A program made the translations under genes and the position numbers. Source: Actibacterium pelagium (lineage in GTDB: Bacteria > Pseudomonadota > Alphaproteobacteria > Rhodobacterales > Rhodobacteraceae). Taken from it: DNA of 64,000 bases. A model generated the notes under the pieces. The model saw nothing but the letters and a program-made list of their open reading frames with translations. It was not told the DNA's origin and made no database searches. Positions 53,621-64,000 of this stretch are shown here, one piece after another. Within the stretch, counting starts at the first letter, position 1. Each line of letters begins with the position of its first letter. The stretch spans positions 337,572 to 401,571 of the forward strand of contig NZ_NSBU01000005.1 of the NCBI RefSeq assembly GCF_002285415.1, written 5' to 3'.

Positions 53621-54526
53621 TTGGTTGATAGCACGGAAATAACTCGGGGCCGAATGACCAATGCGCGCTCTGATCTGGGGCGCCAGGGCGACGGCAATCT
53701 GTCGGAAGAGCCCTATGACAGCCGCCGACTGTCCTATGCCAACACGTTCGAAAACCCTATTCAGGTCAAGATTATCCAAGCGATCGAATTGCTGACCGGT
53801 AAGCTAACGATCCTGCGCCGCATTCGTAAATTCGAAGCCATGGGCGTGCCCCATGGTCAGCCGTTCTGGAAGCAGGCGCTTGAGGTGATGAAGATCGACC
53901 TGCAAACGCCTGAAGACGAGATCGCGAATATTCCCGCCGAAGGCCCGGTTGTCATCACCGCGAACCACCCGCACGGGCTGATTGACGGCATGGTGCTGGC
54001 CGAACTGATTGGGCGGGTGCGCACCGACTACAAGATTCTGACGCGGTCTTTGCTGACAGGCGTGGGCGAGATCGAAGAATTCATGATCCCAGTTCCTTTC
54101 GCCCATGAGACCGATGCGCTGAAGAAGAACTTGGAAATGCGCAAAAGCGCGATGGACCACTTGTCAAAGGGTGGCGTGATCGTGCTGTTTCCGTCTGGCG
54201 TCGTGGCCGCCTCGGAAACGTGGTTCGGTGACGCGGTCGAGGCAGAGTGGAACCCCTTCACCGCCAAGATGATCCAGCGCTCTAAGGCGCAGGTCGTCCC
54301 GATCTATTTTCCGGGTCAGAATTCGCGCTGGTACCACATGGCGAACCGTTTTTCCGCGACCCTGCGCCAGTCGTTGCTGCTGCACGAGGTTGCCCACGCG
54401 TTCGACAAACCGCAGAAACCGCGGATCGGCAAAGCCCTGTCGCGGGAAGAGATCGAAAGCTGGTCTTCAAACCCGCGCGGGTTCATGAACTGGCTGCGCG
54501 AAAATACCCTGGGTCTGCGCGAGTAA
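53621..54526 (+). CDS. Lysophospholipid acyltransferase-family protein
   Basis: A 301-residue PlsC-type acyltransferase. VVITANHPHGLIDGMVLAELIG carries the NHxxxxD-like active-site motif (His-Pro-His-Gly-x-x-Asp), and VIVLFPSGVVAASETWFG the G/P substrate block. Starts at a TTG at 53621 with GGGAAG upstream; an ATG at 53654 is an alternative. It lies 22 bp after HPr, linking membrane lipid or acyl remodelling to the ChvGI/PTS cluster. The acceptor lipid is not known. Confidence 0.83.
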   Translation: MVDSTEITRGRMTNARSDLGRQGDGNLSEEPYDSRRLSYANTFENPIQVKIIQAIELLTGKLTILRRIRKFEAMGVPHGQPFWKQALEVMKIDLQTPEDEIANIPAEGPVVITANHPHGLIDGMVLAELIGRVRTDYKILTRSLLTGVGEIEEFMIPVPFAHETDALKKNLEMRKSAMDHLSKGGVIVLFPSGVVAASETWFGDAVEAEWNPFTAKMIQRSKAQVVPIYFPGQNSRWYHMANRFSATLRQSLLLHEVAHAFDKPQKPRIGKALSREEIESWSSNPRGFMNWLRENTLGLRE

Positions 54527-54540
54527 CCAAGCTCTGAACA

Positions 54541-55416
54541 TTAGCGAGTGGGAACAGGCACGTCCCCGCGATAGTCGTAGAAACCACGTTTGGTTTTGCG
54601 ACCAAGCCAACCTGCCTCGACATATTTCGTCAGCAGCGGACAGGGACGGTATTTCGTGTCGGCCAGACCGTCGTGCAGCACGTTCATAATCGCCAGACAG
54701 GTGTCCAGACCGATGAAGTCGGCCAGTTCCAGCGGGCCCATCGGGTGGGCGGCGCCCAACTTCATCGACTCGTCGATGGATTTCACCGATCCAACACCTT
54801 CATACAGCGTATAGACGGCCTCGTTGATCATCGGCATCAGGATGCGGTTCACGATGAAGGCCGGAAAATCCTCGGCGCTGGCAGCGGTTTTGCCCAGGTT
54901 TTCAACGACACTAAGGCACTCTTTGTAGGTCGCTTCATCCGTGGCGATGCCACGGATCAGTTCGACCAGCTTCATCACCGGCACTGGGTTCATGAAGTGG
55001 AAGCCCATGAACTTTTCCGGACGGTCCGTGCGAGAAGCCAGACGTGTAATCGAGATGGACGAGGTGTTCGATGTCAGGATTGTCTCGGGCTTGAGATGCG
55101 GCAGTAGCGCCTCAAAAATCTTGTTTTTGACGGTCTCATTCTCTGTCGCGGCTTCGATTACCAGATCAGTCTGACCAAGCTCTGGCAGATCAAGTGTGGT
55201 CTTGATGCGGCCGATTGCGGCGACTTTTTCTTCTGCGCTGATCTTTTCGCTGCTGACCTGACGGTCCAGATTGCGGGTGATCACGCCCATGGCCTTATCA
55301 AGGCTGTCCTGCGAAATGTCGTTCAGCATCACATCGTAGCCTGCAAGCGCCATCACATGTGCGATGCCGTTGCCCATCTGGCCTGCGCCGACGACCCCAA
55401 CCGAAGAGATGCTCAT
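54541..55416 (-). CDS. hbd: 3-hydroxybutyryl-CoA dehydrogenase
   Basis: A 291-residue enzyme. SVGVVGAGQMGNGIAHVMALAGYDVMLND is the NAD-binding fold; SNTSSISITRLASRTDRPEKFMGFHFMNPVPVMKLVELI carries the catalytic Ser/His, and RILMPMINEAVYTLYEGV and GPLELADFIGLDTCLAIM the C-terminal domain. It oxidises 3-hydroxybutyryl-CoA to acetoacetyl-CoA, or the reverse, in polyhydroxybutyrate, fatty acid or ethylmalonyl-CoA metabolism. It is on the same strand as etfBA, but a terminator separates them. Confidence 0.93.
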   Translation of the reverse strand: MSISSVGVVGAGQMGNGIAHVMALAGYDVMLNDISQDSLDKAMGVITRNLDRQVSSEKISAEEKVAAIGRIKTTLDLPELGQTDLVIEAATENETVKNKIFEALLPHLKPETILTSNTSSISITRLASRTDRPEKFMGFHFMNPVPVMKLVELIRGIATDEATYKECLSVVENLGKTAASAEDFPAFIVNRILMPMINEAVYTLYEGVGSVKSIDESMKLGAAHPMGPLELADFIGLDTCLAIMNVLHDGLADTKYRPCPLLTKYVEAGWLGRKTKRGFYDYRGDVPVPTR

Positions 55417-55599
55417 CCGTAAATCCTCTTAAATTCAACGGCAGCTTATGCCCCTGAGGCAGGGCAGGGCAAGGGCTTAGAGTAGCCGGGAAAACAGCTT
55501 TTCCTGCGCGGTTTCCGGCACCGGAAGAATGTTTCAAATCCCGGGATCGTATTGGTGAAAACGAACTTTCCCAGCTCTGTTGAAAATTGGTCGGACAAC

Positions 55600-55630
55600 A
55601 AAAAAACGGGGGCTGTGAAAGCCCCCGTTT
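55600..55630 (-). terminator. Intrinsic terminator after etfA
   Basis: AAACGGGGGCT (55604-55614) and AGCCCCCGTTT (55620-55630) form an 11-bp stem around 5 bases; the minus strand continues TTTT beyond the stem. It lies 25 bases past the etfA stop and before the hbd promoter. Confidence 0.92.
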
Positions 55631-55654
55631 CAATTCTGCGATCTGATCGAAAGC

Positions 55655-56581
55655 TTACAGCTTTTCGGTCATTTCCGGCACAGCCTCGAACAGGTCGGCG
55701 ACTAGACCGTAATCGGCGACTTGGAAGATCGGGGCTTCTTCGTCCTTGTTGATCGCGACGATGATCTTCGAGTCTTTCATGCCTGCAAGGTGCTGAATCG
55801 CGCCCGAGATGCCGACAGCGACATACAGTTCCGGGGCAACAACCTTACCGGTCTGACCGACCTGCCAGTCGTTCGGAGCAAAGCCCGAGTCGACTGCCGC
55901 GCGCGATGCGCCAACAGCGGCGCCCAGCTTGTCGGCCAGTTTCTCGATCAGGGCGAAGTCCTCTTCAGAGCCAACACCACGACCACCCGAGACGACAACG
56001 CCGGCCGAGGTCAGTTCGGGGCGGTCGCTTTCGGCAACCTTGTCTTCGACCCAAGAAGACAGGCCTTCAGAGGCGGGGACAGAAACGGTTTCGGTCGCAG
56101 CCGAACCGCCTTCGCCAGCTGCGTCAAAGGTCGAAGTCCGGAAGGTGATGACCTTCTTCGCATCGCCCGATTTGACTGTCTGGATCGCGTTGCCCGCATA
56201 GACGGGACGCTCAAACGTGTCAGCGTCGACAACGGCAGTGACGTCCGAGATCACCATGACATCCAGCAGTGCGGCAACGCGCGGCATGATGTTCTTGGCG
56301 TCGGTGGTCGCCGGGGCCACGATGTGGGTGTAGTCACCCGCAAGCGAGGCAACCAGAGCTGCAGCCGGCTCGGCTAGGCGGTGGCCGAGGCTTTCGTCTT
56401 CGGCAACCAGAACTTTGGCTACACCGTCGATCTTGGCGGCTTGCTCTGCAGCAGCAGCGGCAGAGGCACCGGCACACAGGGCGGTTACTTCACCCAGTTG
56501 CGCCGCAGCCGAAACGGCTTTGGCGGTGGCGTCCAGCGCCAGTTCACCATTGGTAACTTCAGCAAGAAGAAGAACAGACAT
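55655..56581 (-). CDS. etfA: Electron transfer flavoprotein alpha subunit
   Basis: A 308-residue protein. The N-terminal half binds the partner; the C-terminal FAD domain shows [69 protein letters not shown] and [26 protein letters not shown]. It passes electrons from acyl-CoA dehydrogenases (for example Mcd) to the quinone pool. The ATG overlaps the etfB stop (TAATG). Confidence 0.97.
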   Translation of the reverse strand: MSVLLLAEVTNGELALDATAKAVSAAAQLGEVTALCAGASAAAAAEQAAKIDGVAKVLVAEDESLGHRLAEPAAALVASLAGDYTHIVAPATTDAKNIMPRVAALLDVMVISDVTAVVDADTFERPVYAGNAIQTVKSGDAKKVITFRTSTFDAAGEGGSAATETVSVPASEGLSSWVEDKVAESDRPELTSAGVVVSGGRGVGSEEDFALIEKLADKLGAAVGASRAAVDSGFAPNDWQVGQTGKVVAPELYVAVGISGAIQHLAGMKDSKIIVAINKDEEAPIFQVADYGLVADLFEAVPEMTEKL

Positions 56582-57339
56582 TATACGGCCCCCGCTTCTT
56601 TAAGTTTCGCGATCAGTTCGTCTACCGAACCGACGATTTCACCGGCTTCACGCTCGGCAGGTTCTGCGACTTTCACGACGGTCAGGCGCGGTGTGACGTC
56701 GACGCCCAGATCGGCAGCGGTGCGCTGATCCAAGGGCTTCTTCTTCGCCTTCATGATGTCCGGCAGCTTGGCGTAGCGCGGCTCGTTCAGGCGCAGGTCG
56801 GTTGTGATGATCGCGGGCAGCTTGACCGAGATGGTCTGCAGGCCGCCGTCGACCTCACGGGTGACGATGGCGTTGTCGCCTTCGACTTTGACTTCCGATG
56901 CAAAAGTCGCCTGGCTCCAGCCCAGAAGGGCGGACAGCATCTGACCGGTTGCGTTCATGTCGTTGTCGATGGCCTGCTTGCCGGCCAGAACGATCTGCGG
57001 CTGTTCCTCGTCCACGATCGCTTTCAGGATCTTGGCGACAGCCAGCGGCTCGATGTCGGTGTGAACGTCATCGGCGGCCACGATCAGGATTGCGCGGTCC
57101 GCACCCAGGGCCAAAGCGGTGCGCAGGGTTTCCTGCGCTTTTTCGACACCGACGGACACGGCGACGACCTCGGTCGCAATACCGGCTTCCTTCAGGCGGA
57201 TTGCCTCTTCTACGGCAATCTCGTCGAACGGGTTCATCGACATCTTAACGTTGGCGAGATCAACATCAGAGCCGTCGGATTTTACCCGGACCTTGACGTT
57301 ATAGTCGATCACGCGCTTGACAGGTACGAGCACCTTCAT
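56581..57339 (-). CDS. etfB: Electron transfer flavoprotein beta subunit
   Basis: A 252-residue protein starting [19 protein letters not shown] at 57339; an in-frame ATG 14 residues upstream has no support. [44 protein letters not shown] and [26 protein letters not shown] are EtfB motifs. Binds AMP and the dehydrogenase. The etfB-etfA order is cotranslated. Confidence 0.97.
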   Translation of the reverse strand: MKVLVPVKRVIDYNVKVRVKSDGSDVDLANVKMSMNPFDEIAVEEAIRLKEAGIATEVVAVSVGVEKAQETLRTALALGADRAILIVAADDVHTDIEPLAVAKILKAIVDEEQPQIVLAGKQAIDNDMNATGQMLSALLGWSQATFASEVKVEGDNAIVTREVDGGLQTISVKLPAIITTDLRLNEPRYAKLPDIMKAKKKPLDQRTAADLGVDVTPRLTVVKVAEPAEREAGEIVGSVDELIAKLKEAGAV

Positions 57340-57631
57340 TTGCGCTTTTCTCCTTGGTTTTCTGAGGCCCGTTTGGACCACGGTTATTCGCTCTCGCCGT
57401 GTTGATATCGTCTTGCGCAGGCGGGAAACAGTGCAAAATCGTCACGTCAGAAGGTTGTGACGCAGTGTTCGGCACATTCTTCGTATAATTTTTGCAAGAA
57501 TGTTTCCGATGGAAATTGAGTTTTGCCTTTTTTCGATACTTTTGTCTCTTTTTCGGGCGTGGTGGGAGAATCAATCGAAACGGTGGCATAGCATCGCTTG
57601 GATTGGGGCAGTTGAGGACCTCGGCCCGCCG

Positions 57632-58381
57632 CTAACGTTGGCTTATCAGAAGCCTCTCAACCTCTGATGCCTTCTGGCAAATCTCGTCGGGAAGATCTTC
57701 GGCCAACGCGATCTTGATCATGCGTTCCAGCAGGGCGTCGGACAGATACCAATTCCAGACATGTTGCGCCGCGTCAGAGTTCGCCTCCCAGAAGGCCGTG
57801 CGCCAGATGGAAGGACGAATGCAACTGCCGATCCAATCCTGATGCAGAACCTGCGTCAGGACCTCATCCGACCAGCCCATGATCTGGTCAGTCATGGCAG
57901 GCGCAGCAAACCCGGCAAGGGCAAACATGCATAGCGCATCGTCCAGCATGACGTGATCGCAGCGTTGGGGAATAAGGTCAAGATAGGCTTCTTTAAAGCG
58001 GGTCAGCAGCGCGTTTTGATCGGCGCTCCACCGATCGGAGTCTCCGGCGGCAAGCCGTTGCAGAACGACCTCGTCGCCGACGCTTGCGACTTCCTGACCT
58101 TTCGCCAGAATCTCTAGGACACGGGGCATTATCCAGCAGGCGATGGGTTTGTGAACGATCAGGCCGTCCTTGCTTGCAACAGCGGCAAAATACCAATCGC
58201 GAACATAGGCCTCTGTCAGGTCGCGCGGGGCATGGTTCAGGAAGTCGGCTTCGATCTCGGGCCACATGCAGCAGCCCTGACAGACCCCAAGGTCGGGCGG
58301 GGGTGGGCAGGCGAACAAGCGATAGGCCTGTTCGATAATCGCCCCCAGTTCCGGGCTTAGCGGTTCGCGCCGGGCACCCAC
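57632..58381 (-). CDS. Conserved protein with CxxCC motif, unknown function
   Basis: A 249-residue protein from a GTG at 58381, overlapping the adenosyltransferase stop by 25 bp; the next in-frame start is well inside. Residues 25-45 hold FACPPPPDLGVCQGCCMWPE, a C-x7-C-x2-C-C cluster that could bind a metal. The rest is helical with many Trp (for example IRPSIWRTAFWEANSDAAQHVWNWYLSD). No family is recognised. Context with the adenosyltransferase may mean nothing more than operon sharing. Confidence 0.7.
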   Translation of the reverse strand: MGARREPLSPELGAIIEQAYRLFACPPPPDLGVCQGCCMWPEIEADFLNHAPRDLTEAYVRDWYFAAVASKDGLIVHKPIACWIMPRVLEILAKGQEVASVGDEVVLQRLAAGDSDRWSADQNALLTRFKEAYLDLIPQRCDHVMLDDALCMFALAGFAAPAMTDQIMGWSDEVLTQVLHQDWIGSCIRPSIWRTAFWEANSDAAQHVWNWYLSDALLERMIKIALAEDLPDEICQKASEVERLLISQR

Positions 58382-58929
58382 AGGACGTCATCCTTGCCGT
58401 TGTTGTTAGCCACGCGGGCGGCAACAAAGAACCAGTCGGACAGGCGGTTCAGGTACTTGACGGCTGCGGGGTTGGTTGGTTCTGCTGTGGCCAGTTCGAC
58501 CGCAAGGCGTTCGGCGCGCCGGGCCACCGTGCGGCAAAGATGCAGATACGCTGCCAATTCCGAGCCCCCCGGCAGAATGAAGCTGCGCAACGGGTCCAAA
58601 TTCGCGTTCAGGGCGTCGATCTCTGTCTCAAGACGTTCAACCTGACTGTCGGCCATACGCAGCGGCGGGTATTCGGCCTCTGCATCCTTGTCCATGTCAG
58701 GGCGACATAGGTCTGCACCCAGATCGAAGAGGTCATTCTGGATGGCGGAGAGCATCGCGTCCACGTCGCCTTCGGCATGCAGCCGGGCCATTCCCACGGT
58801 CGCGTTCAACTCGTCCACGGTGCCATAGGCATTTACGCGCGGGTCGTATTTGGCAACCCGGTTGCCGTTGCCCAAGGCCGTGTCACCCTTGTCGCCTGTG
58901 CGGGTGTAGATCTTGTTGAGAACAACCAT
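58357..58929 (-). CDS. PduO-type cob(I)alamin adenosyltransferase
   Basis: A 190-residue enzyme. MVVLNKIYTRTGDKGDTALGNGNRV is the ATP-binding N-terminus, DELNATVGMAR and LPGGSELAAYLHLCRTVARRAERLAVEL the core helices. It makes adenosylcobalamin, the coenzyme of methylmalonyl-CoA mutase (at 11.8 kb) and of ethylmalonyl-CoA mutase. Start 58929 is chosen over one 7 residues upstream as the standard MVVLNKIYT start. The preceding small membrane gene lies 4 bp away. Confidence 0.95.
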   Translation of the reverse strand: MVVLNKIYTRTGDKGDTALGNGNRVAKYDPRVNAYGTVDELNATVGMARLHAEGDVDAMLSAIQNDLFDLGADLCRPDMDKDAEAEYPPLRMADSQVERLETEIDALNANLDPLRSFILPGGSELAAYLHLCRTVARRAERLAVELATAEPTNPAAVKYLNRLSDWFFVAARVANNNGKDDVLWVPGANR

Positions 58930-58933
58930 CGTG

Positions 58934-59149
58934 TCAGCCTCCGCGAGCAACCAGAACCCAGATGATAATCAGCGCGACGGCGATGGCCTGCGCGATGATC
59001 CGGTAACGCATGATCCGGTTTGCGTGTTTGCGATTGAAATCACCACCCTTGGCGAAACCGCCAAGACCGATCATCAGGATGATAAGCACCCCGATCGACG
59101 CAATTGCTGCGATGATGAACAGGGGATCATTCAGGGGACTATTGGCCAT
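58934..59149 (-). CDS. Twin-helix small membrane protein (HIG1-like)
   Basis: A 71-residue protein with two hydrophobic helices (FIIAAIASIGVLIILMIGL and IIAQAIAVALIIIWVLVA) joined by a basic loop GGDFNRKHANRIMRYR. This is the bacterial HIG_1_N 'twin transmembrane' pattern. GGAGAG precedes the ATG at 59149. It is cotranscribed with the adenosyltransferase. Eukaryotic HIG1 proteins attach to respiratory complexes; the bacterial role is unknown. Confidence 0.83.
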   Translation of the reverse strand: MANSPLNDPLFIIAAIASIGVLIILMIGLGGFAKGGDFNRKHANRIMRYRIIAQAIAVALIIIWVLVARGG

Positions 59150-59223
59150 CAGGCTCTCCTTCATACCTTGCCCGGTGATCTAGTGCGTCGGCAGGCAAAA
59201 GGCGACATTCGATTTTGTCGCGG

Positions 59224-60048
59224 TCAGCCTTTGGTGATGATACGGTCCAGTGCTCTGGTTGGCAAAGCACGGCGCAGGAAGTTCATGATATAGGTCGGGC
59301 GGGTCACGAAATAGCGCGGCGCGGGCTTCGGGGATTCCAACGCTTTCAGCAGTTTTTCGGTAACTGCGGAAGCTGGCAGCTCGAACGGATCCGGTCCGCG
59401 GCTTTCGTACAGCCTTTTCATCAGGACCTTTTTGTATTGCTCTGTGCGAGGGGATGCCTCGACATCAATCCACTTCTCAAAATGCGGAATCGAATTCATC
59501 CGGATTTTGGAGGTGATCGGGCCGGGCTCTATCAAAATCACGTCGATCGGTGTCTCGCGCATCTCAAGGCGCAGGACGTCGGTCAGGCCTTCCAGTGCGT
59601 ATTTGGTCGAGACATACGAGCCTCTCCACTTCATCGGGACAAGCCCAAGAACGGAAGAGCAGTTGATAATGCGTCCATGGCCTTGGGCGCGCATCACTGG
59701 AATGACCTGCTTTGCCAATTCGTGATAGCCAAACACGTTGGCCTCAAAGTTTTGCCGAAGTGCCTCTGTCGGCAAGTCTTCCAGCGCGCCCGGAACCGCA
59801 TATGCGCCATTGTTAAAGATGGCATCCAGCGTGCCTCCGGTGCGTTCCAAAGCCTCGGCGACTGCGGCGCTGATCGTCTCTGGCGCTTCATAGTCCAGAA
59901 CAAAGCTTTCCAGCCCTTCTTCGCGTAAGCGGTCACAGTCGGCCTCTTTCCGGCAGGTCGCAAATACGCGCCAGCCCGCTTTTGCCAGCCCATGCGCCGC
60001 GTCATAACCGATGCCGGAAGAGCATCCGGTGATCAGAATTGATTTCAT
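59224..60048 (-). CDS. SDR-family oxidoreductase
   Basis: A 274-residue classical short-chain dehydrogenase. ILITGCSSGIGYDAAHGLAKAGWRVFATCR is the cofactor site, NNGAYA the NNAG-like motif, and catalytic Ser-Tyr-Lys lie in INCSSVLGLVPMKWRGSYVSTKYALEGL. The loop after the first strand ends in R, which favours NADP. The substrate is unknown. It stands alone. Confidence 0.9.
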   Translation of the reverse strand: MKSILITGCSSGIGYDAAHGLAKAGWRVFATCRKEADCDRLREEGLESFVLDYEAPETISAAVAEALERTGGTLDAIFNNGAYAVPGALEDLPTEALRQNFEANVFGYHELAKQVIPVMRAQGHGRIINCSSVLGLVPMKWRGSYVSTKYALEGLTDVLRLEMRETPIDVILIEPGPITSKIRMNSIPHFEKWIDVEASPRTEQYKKVLMKRLYESRGPDPFELPASAVTEKLLKALESPKPAPRYFVTRPTYIMNFLRRALPTRALDRIITKG

Positions 60049-60340
60049 TACCCTGCCTCACAAAGGAATTTGCGACGCACGCTATGGTACAGATTGCCAA
60101 GTCTCAAGCTATTGGGGGGCTTTAGGTGGCCGAGGCGCCGCAATTTCACCTCGACCAGTTGCGGTTCCACTCACGCATTGGATTGCCTGAAATCACAGAC
60201 AAACCTTAGCACTCCCGCAGGGTTACCTTGCGTCAAACCGAAAAGAACCTCAAAGGGGAAAGGATAAGAATTTTCCCCCCTACGGATTTGCGGTCGCAAT
60301 GCGGCTTGCCCCGGTATGGGGGCTTGGCTACACAAGATGC

Positions 60341-62647
60341 ATGAGCGATCTCATCGACGATAACAATATCGAGCCTTCAAACCCCGCTGAACCCTTGCGC
60401 CGCGCCATTGGTGAGCGGTACCTGACCTATGCGCTAAGCACGATTATGGATCGTGCGCTTCCGGATGCGCGGGACGGTCTGAAACCGGTTCACCGCCGAA
60501 TCCTTTATGCGATGCGAGAGCTGAAGCTGACTGCGACCGGAGGCTTCCGGAAGTCGGCCAAGATCTCGGGCGATGTGATGGGCAACTATCACCCGCACGG
60601 GGACGCTGCGATCTATGACGCGATGGCGCGTTTGGCGCAGGACTTTGCTGTGCGTTACCCGCTGGTCGATGGGCAGGGGAACTTTGGCAATATCGATGGC
60701 GATAACCCTGCGGCCTCGCGCTATACAGAAGCGCGCCTGACCGCCGCGGCAGAGGCCCTGATGGAAGGGCTGACCGAGAACGCCGTTGATTATCGCGACA
60801 ACTATGACGGCACGCTGACCGAACCGGTCGTGCTGCCCGCCGCCTTTCCGAACCTGCTGGCCAACGGGTCCAGCGGGATCGCCGTGGGCATGGCGACCAA
60901 CATCGCCCCGCACAATATCGAAGAGCTGATCAATGGCTGCCTGCATCTGATCAAAGCGCCGAATGCGCGGGATGAAACCCTGCTGGAACACATCCCCGGA
61001 CCCGATTTCCCGACCGGCGGGGTGATCGTCGAGCCGAAGGAAAACATCCTGGAAGCGTATCGCACCGGCCGCGGCTCTTTCCGCCTGCGCGCTAAGTGGG
61101 AGGTCGAGGAACTGCCGCGTGGTTTGTGGCAGATCGTGGTTACCGAGATTCCCTATCAGGTTCAGAAGTCCAAACTGATCGAAAAGATCGCCGAGCTGAT
61201 CCAGCTGAAGAAGATCCCGATTCTTGGCGATGTCCGAGACGAATCTGCTGATGACATCCGTCTGGTGCTGGAACCCAAGTCGAAGAACGTGCAGCCGGAT
61301 GTTTTGATGAACACGCTCTTCCGCCAGTCTGATCTGGAAACGCGGTTCAGCCTGAACATGAACGTCCTGATCGACGGGCGCACCCCCAAGGTCAGCAGCC
61401 TGAAAGAGGTCCTGCGCGCCTTCCTTGATCACCGGCGCGAGGTTCTGCAGCGCCGCAGCCAGCATCGTCTGGACAAGATTGACCACCGACTGGAAGTGCT
61501 GGAAGGCTTTATCACGGCCTTCCTGAACCTTGATCGCGTGATCGACATTATCCGTTATGACGACGCGCCCAAACCTGCCCTGATGCGGGAAAACTGGGCG
61601 GGTACGCACCCCCGGGCAACCTCAGAGGATGACTATGTCTCGCCCGCCGAAGGTAGTGCAGACGGCCTGACCGAAGTGCAGGCCGAAGCGATCCTGAACA
61701 TGCGCCTGCGGTCCTTGCGCAAACTCGAAGAGATCGAGCTGCGCAACGAATATGACGCCCTTCTCGTCGAACGCGCTGATCTTGAAGACCTGTTGGCAAG
61801 CGAAGAACTACAGTGGGACCGTATCTCTGACCAACTGCGTGAAACCCGCAAACAGTTCGGCAAGAAGTCCGAAGGTGGCGCCCGCCGCACCGAGTTCGCC
61901 GAAGCGACAGAGATCGAAGACGTGCCGCTGGAGGCCATGATTGAGCGTGAGCCGATCACCATCGTTTGCTCGAAGATGGGCTGGATACGAGCCATGAAGG
62001 GCCATATCGCGCTGGATCAGGAGTTGAAGTTCAAAGACGGCGACGAAGGCCGATTTATCTTCCACGCAGAAACCACCGATCGTCTGCTGATGTTTGGTGC
62101 GAACGGCCGATTCTATACGCTTTCGGCCTCGCAACTGCCCGGTGGTCGCGGCATGGGAGAGCCCGTGCGCCTGATGGTCGACCTGCCCAACGAGGCAGAG
62201 ATCGTGGATCTTTTTGCCTACAAGCCCGACACCAAGTTGCTTGTGGCCTCTACCGCTGGCGACGGTTTCATCGTGCCGACGGATGAGGTTTTGGCCCAGA
62301 CCCGAACTGGCAAACAGGTGCTGAACACGCGTGGCGACGTGCGGGCGCTGGTCTGCAAGTTCGTTGAAGGCGATCACGTCGCCTGTGTTGGCGAGAATCG
62401 CAAAGTTCTGGTCTTCCCGCTGGACGAGCTTCCGGAAATGGGGCGCGGCAAGGGTGTCCGTCTGCAGAAATACAAGGACGGTGGCCTTAACGACGCGATT
62501 ACCTTCACGCTGGCAGATGGCCTCAGCTGGAAAGACCCGGCTGGCCGAACCCGGACTGAAACCGACCTGACCGAATGGATTGGCAAGCGGGCAGGGGCGG
62601 GCCGCATGGCACCGCGCGGTTTCCCGCGGGACAATCGGTTCAACTGA
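60341..62647 (+). CDS. parC: DNA topoisomerase IV subunit A
   Basis: A 768-residue type IIA topoisomerase subunit. The catalytic Tyr lies in [18 protein letters not shown]; the breakage-reunion start is [31 protein letters not shown]. The C-terminal beta-pinwheel is present but lacks the GyrA box, so ParC rather than GyrA. The start [11 protein letters not shown] at 60341 is preferred over an upstream in-frame ATG at 60299. It decatenates daughter chromosomes. Confidence 0.96.
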   Translation: MSDLIDDNNIEPSNPAEPLRRAIGERYLTYALSTIMDRALPDARDGLKPVHRRILYAMRELKLTATGGFRKSAKISGDVMGNYHPHGDAAIYDAMARLAQDFAVRYPLVDGQGNFGNIDGDNPAASRYTEARLTAAAEALMEGLTENAVDYRDNYDGTLTEPVVLPAAFPNLLANGSSGIAVGMATNIAPHNIEELINGCLHLIKAPNARDETLLEHIPGPDFPTGGVIVEPKENILEAYRTGRGSFRLRAKWEVEELPRGLWQIVVTEIPYQVQKSKLIEKIAELIQLKKIPILGDVRDESADDIRLVLEPKSKNVQPDVLMNTLFRQSDLETRFSLNMNVLIDGRTPKVSSLKEVLRAFLDHRREVLQRRSQHRLDKIDHRLEVLEGFITAFLNLDRVIDIIRYDDAPKPALMRENWAGTHPRATSEDDYVSPAEGSADGLTEVQAEAILNMRLRSLRKLEEIELRNEYDALLVERADLEDLLASEELQWDRISDQLRETRKQFGKKSEGGARRTEFAEATEIEDVPLEAMIEREPITIVCSKMGWIRAMKGHIALDQELKFKDGDEGRFIFHAETTDRLLMFGANGRFYTLSASQLPGGRGMGEPVRLMVDLPNEAEIVDLFAYKPDTKLLVASTAGDGFIVPTDEVLAQTRTGKQVLNTRGDVRALVCKFVEGDHVACVGENRKVLVFPLDELPEMGRGKGVRLQKYKDGGLNDAITFTLADGLSWKDPAGRTRTETDLTEWIGKRAGAGRMAPRGFPRDNRFN

Positions 62648-62658
62648 CTGAAATCACC

Positions 62659-62693
62659 TTGTCGAAGAGGCGGAAAGCCGCCTCGACAGGGCC
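62659..62693 (+). terminator. Bulged hairpin after parC
   Basis: GAGGCGG/CCGCCTC forms the inner stem with an AAAG loop, and CCTTGTC/GACAGGG extends it across a 3-base bulge, 11 bases past the parC stop. There is no T-run, so it may be a weak or factor-assisted terminator. Confidence 0.4.
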
Positions 62694-62741
62694 TTCACCT
62701 ATATTAACGCCCAGTAACTGTCGGGCAGGTGTAACTGGTGC

Positions 62742-62770
62742 TTGATTTCCGCCCTTCAAGCCAATATTTA
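62742..62770 (+). promoter_or_regulatory. Candidate sigma-70 promoter of tuf
   Basis: TTGATT (62742-62747), a 17-bp spacer and TATTTA (62765-62770) make a good vegetative promoter 57 bp upstream of the tuf ATG. Both boxes differ from consensus at two positions. An independent strong promoter is expected for tuf. Confidence 0.5.
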
Positions 62771-62826
62771 GCGCGCGATGTTGAATCGGGCCGAGGTGGC
62801 CCCCCAGAAGCATGAGGCGCCCTGTT

Positions 62827-64000
<1,174 letters not shown>

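Overview
This window looks like a piece of the main chromosome of a marine alphaproteobacterium of the Rhodobacteraceae (Roseobacter group). Four things point there: the gene order (pdxJ-acpS-lepB-rnc-era-recO, chvI-chvG-hprK-rapZ-EIIA-HPr, perM-hdaA-ppk1-ppx), the high GC content, the short alphaproteobacterial prolyl-tRNA synthetase, and a complete propionyl-CoA/methylmalonyl-CoA block controlled by an ScfR-type regulator together with a methylsuccinyl-CoA dehydrogenase of the ethylmalonyl-CoA pathway. I see no rRNA, tRNA, CRISPR array, prophage or insertion sequence. Nearly all of it is ordinary, densely packed housekeeping DNA.

Layout. 0-2.6 kb: end of yebC, a divergent lysG/lysE pair, a DUF465 protein and a CoxG-like protein. 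2.7-14 kb: the propionyl-CoA assimilation block, made of an ScfR/PccR regulator, a Bcr/CflA exporter, pccB, small proteins, a structured leader, pccA, a DUF4174 protein and methylmalonyl-CoA mutase. 14-18.5 kb: a VOC protein, a TerB/J-domain protein, an endonuclease/phosphatase-family protein, then ppx. 18.5-25 kb: ppk1, hdaA, an AI-2E-family permease, a fasciclin protein and proS. 24.6-31 kb: a ferric-reductase-like flavoprotein with a coupled 38-residue membrane peptide, glycerate kinase, a TRIC-type channel, rnhA, a methyltransferase, ispH and a NYN-domain protein. 31-35.7 kb: folK, rpoZ, rsh, a DUF2062 protein and pdxJ. 38.3-43.6 kb: acpS, lepB, rnc, era, recO and a Cys-less Tag glycosylase. 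43.6-49 kb: mcd, a TauE/SafE permease, an AT-richer methyltransferase and pckA. 49-54.5 kb: ChvGI, the regulatory PTS genes and an acyltransferase. 54.5-64 kb: 3-hydroxybutyryl-CoA dehydrogenase, etfAB, a PduO-type cobalamin adenosyltransferase, parC and tuf.

The most unusual region is 35.7-38.3 kb. Between pdxJ and acpS, which are usually neighbours, lie a stand-alone KptA-like ADP-ribosyltransferase module, an ATP-grasp protein, a divergently transcribed 60-residue Lys/Gly-rich peptide, and an HExxH protein of the kind annotated as alpha-ketoglutarate-dependent peptide beta-hydroxylases. I read the last three as a compact candidate RiPP (ribosomally made, post-translationally modified peptide) cassette inserted into a housekeeping operon. 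The product is unknown and its assignment is an inference.

Metabolic logic. PccAB and methylmalonyl-CoA mutase bring propionyl-CoA to succinyl-CoA. The PduO-type adenosyltransferase supplies the mutase's adenosylcobalamin. Mcd belongs to the ethylmalonyl-CoA route for acetyl-CoA assimilation. EtfAB accepts electrons from acyl-CoA dehydrogenases, and PckA draws the C4 products into gluconeogenesis. Palindromes with core GCAAATTTGC lie in front of both scfR and pccB, which fits a self-regulated ScfR circuit.
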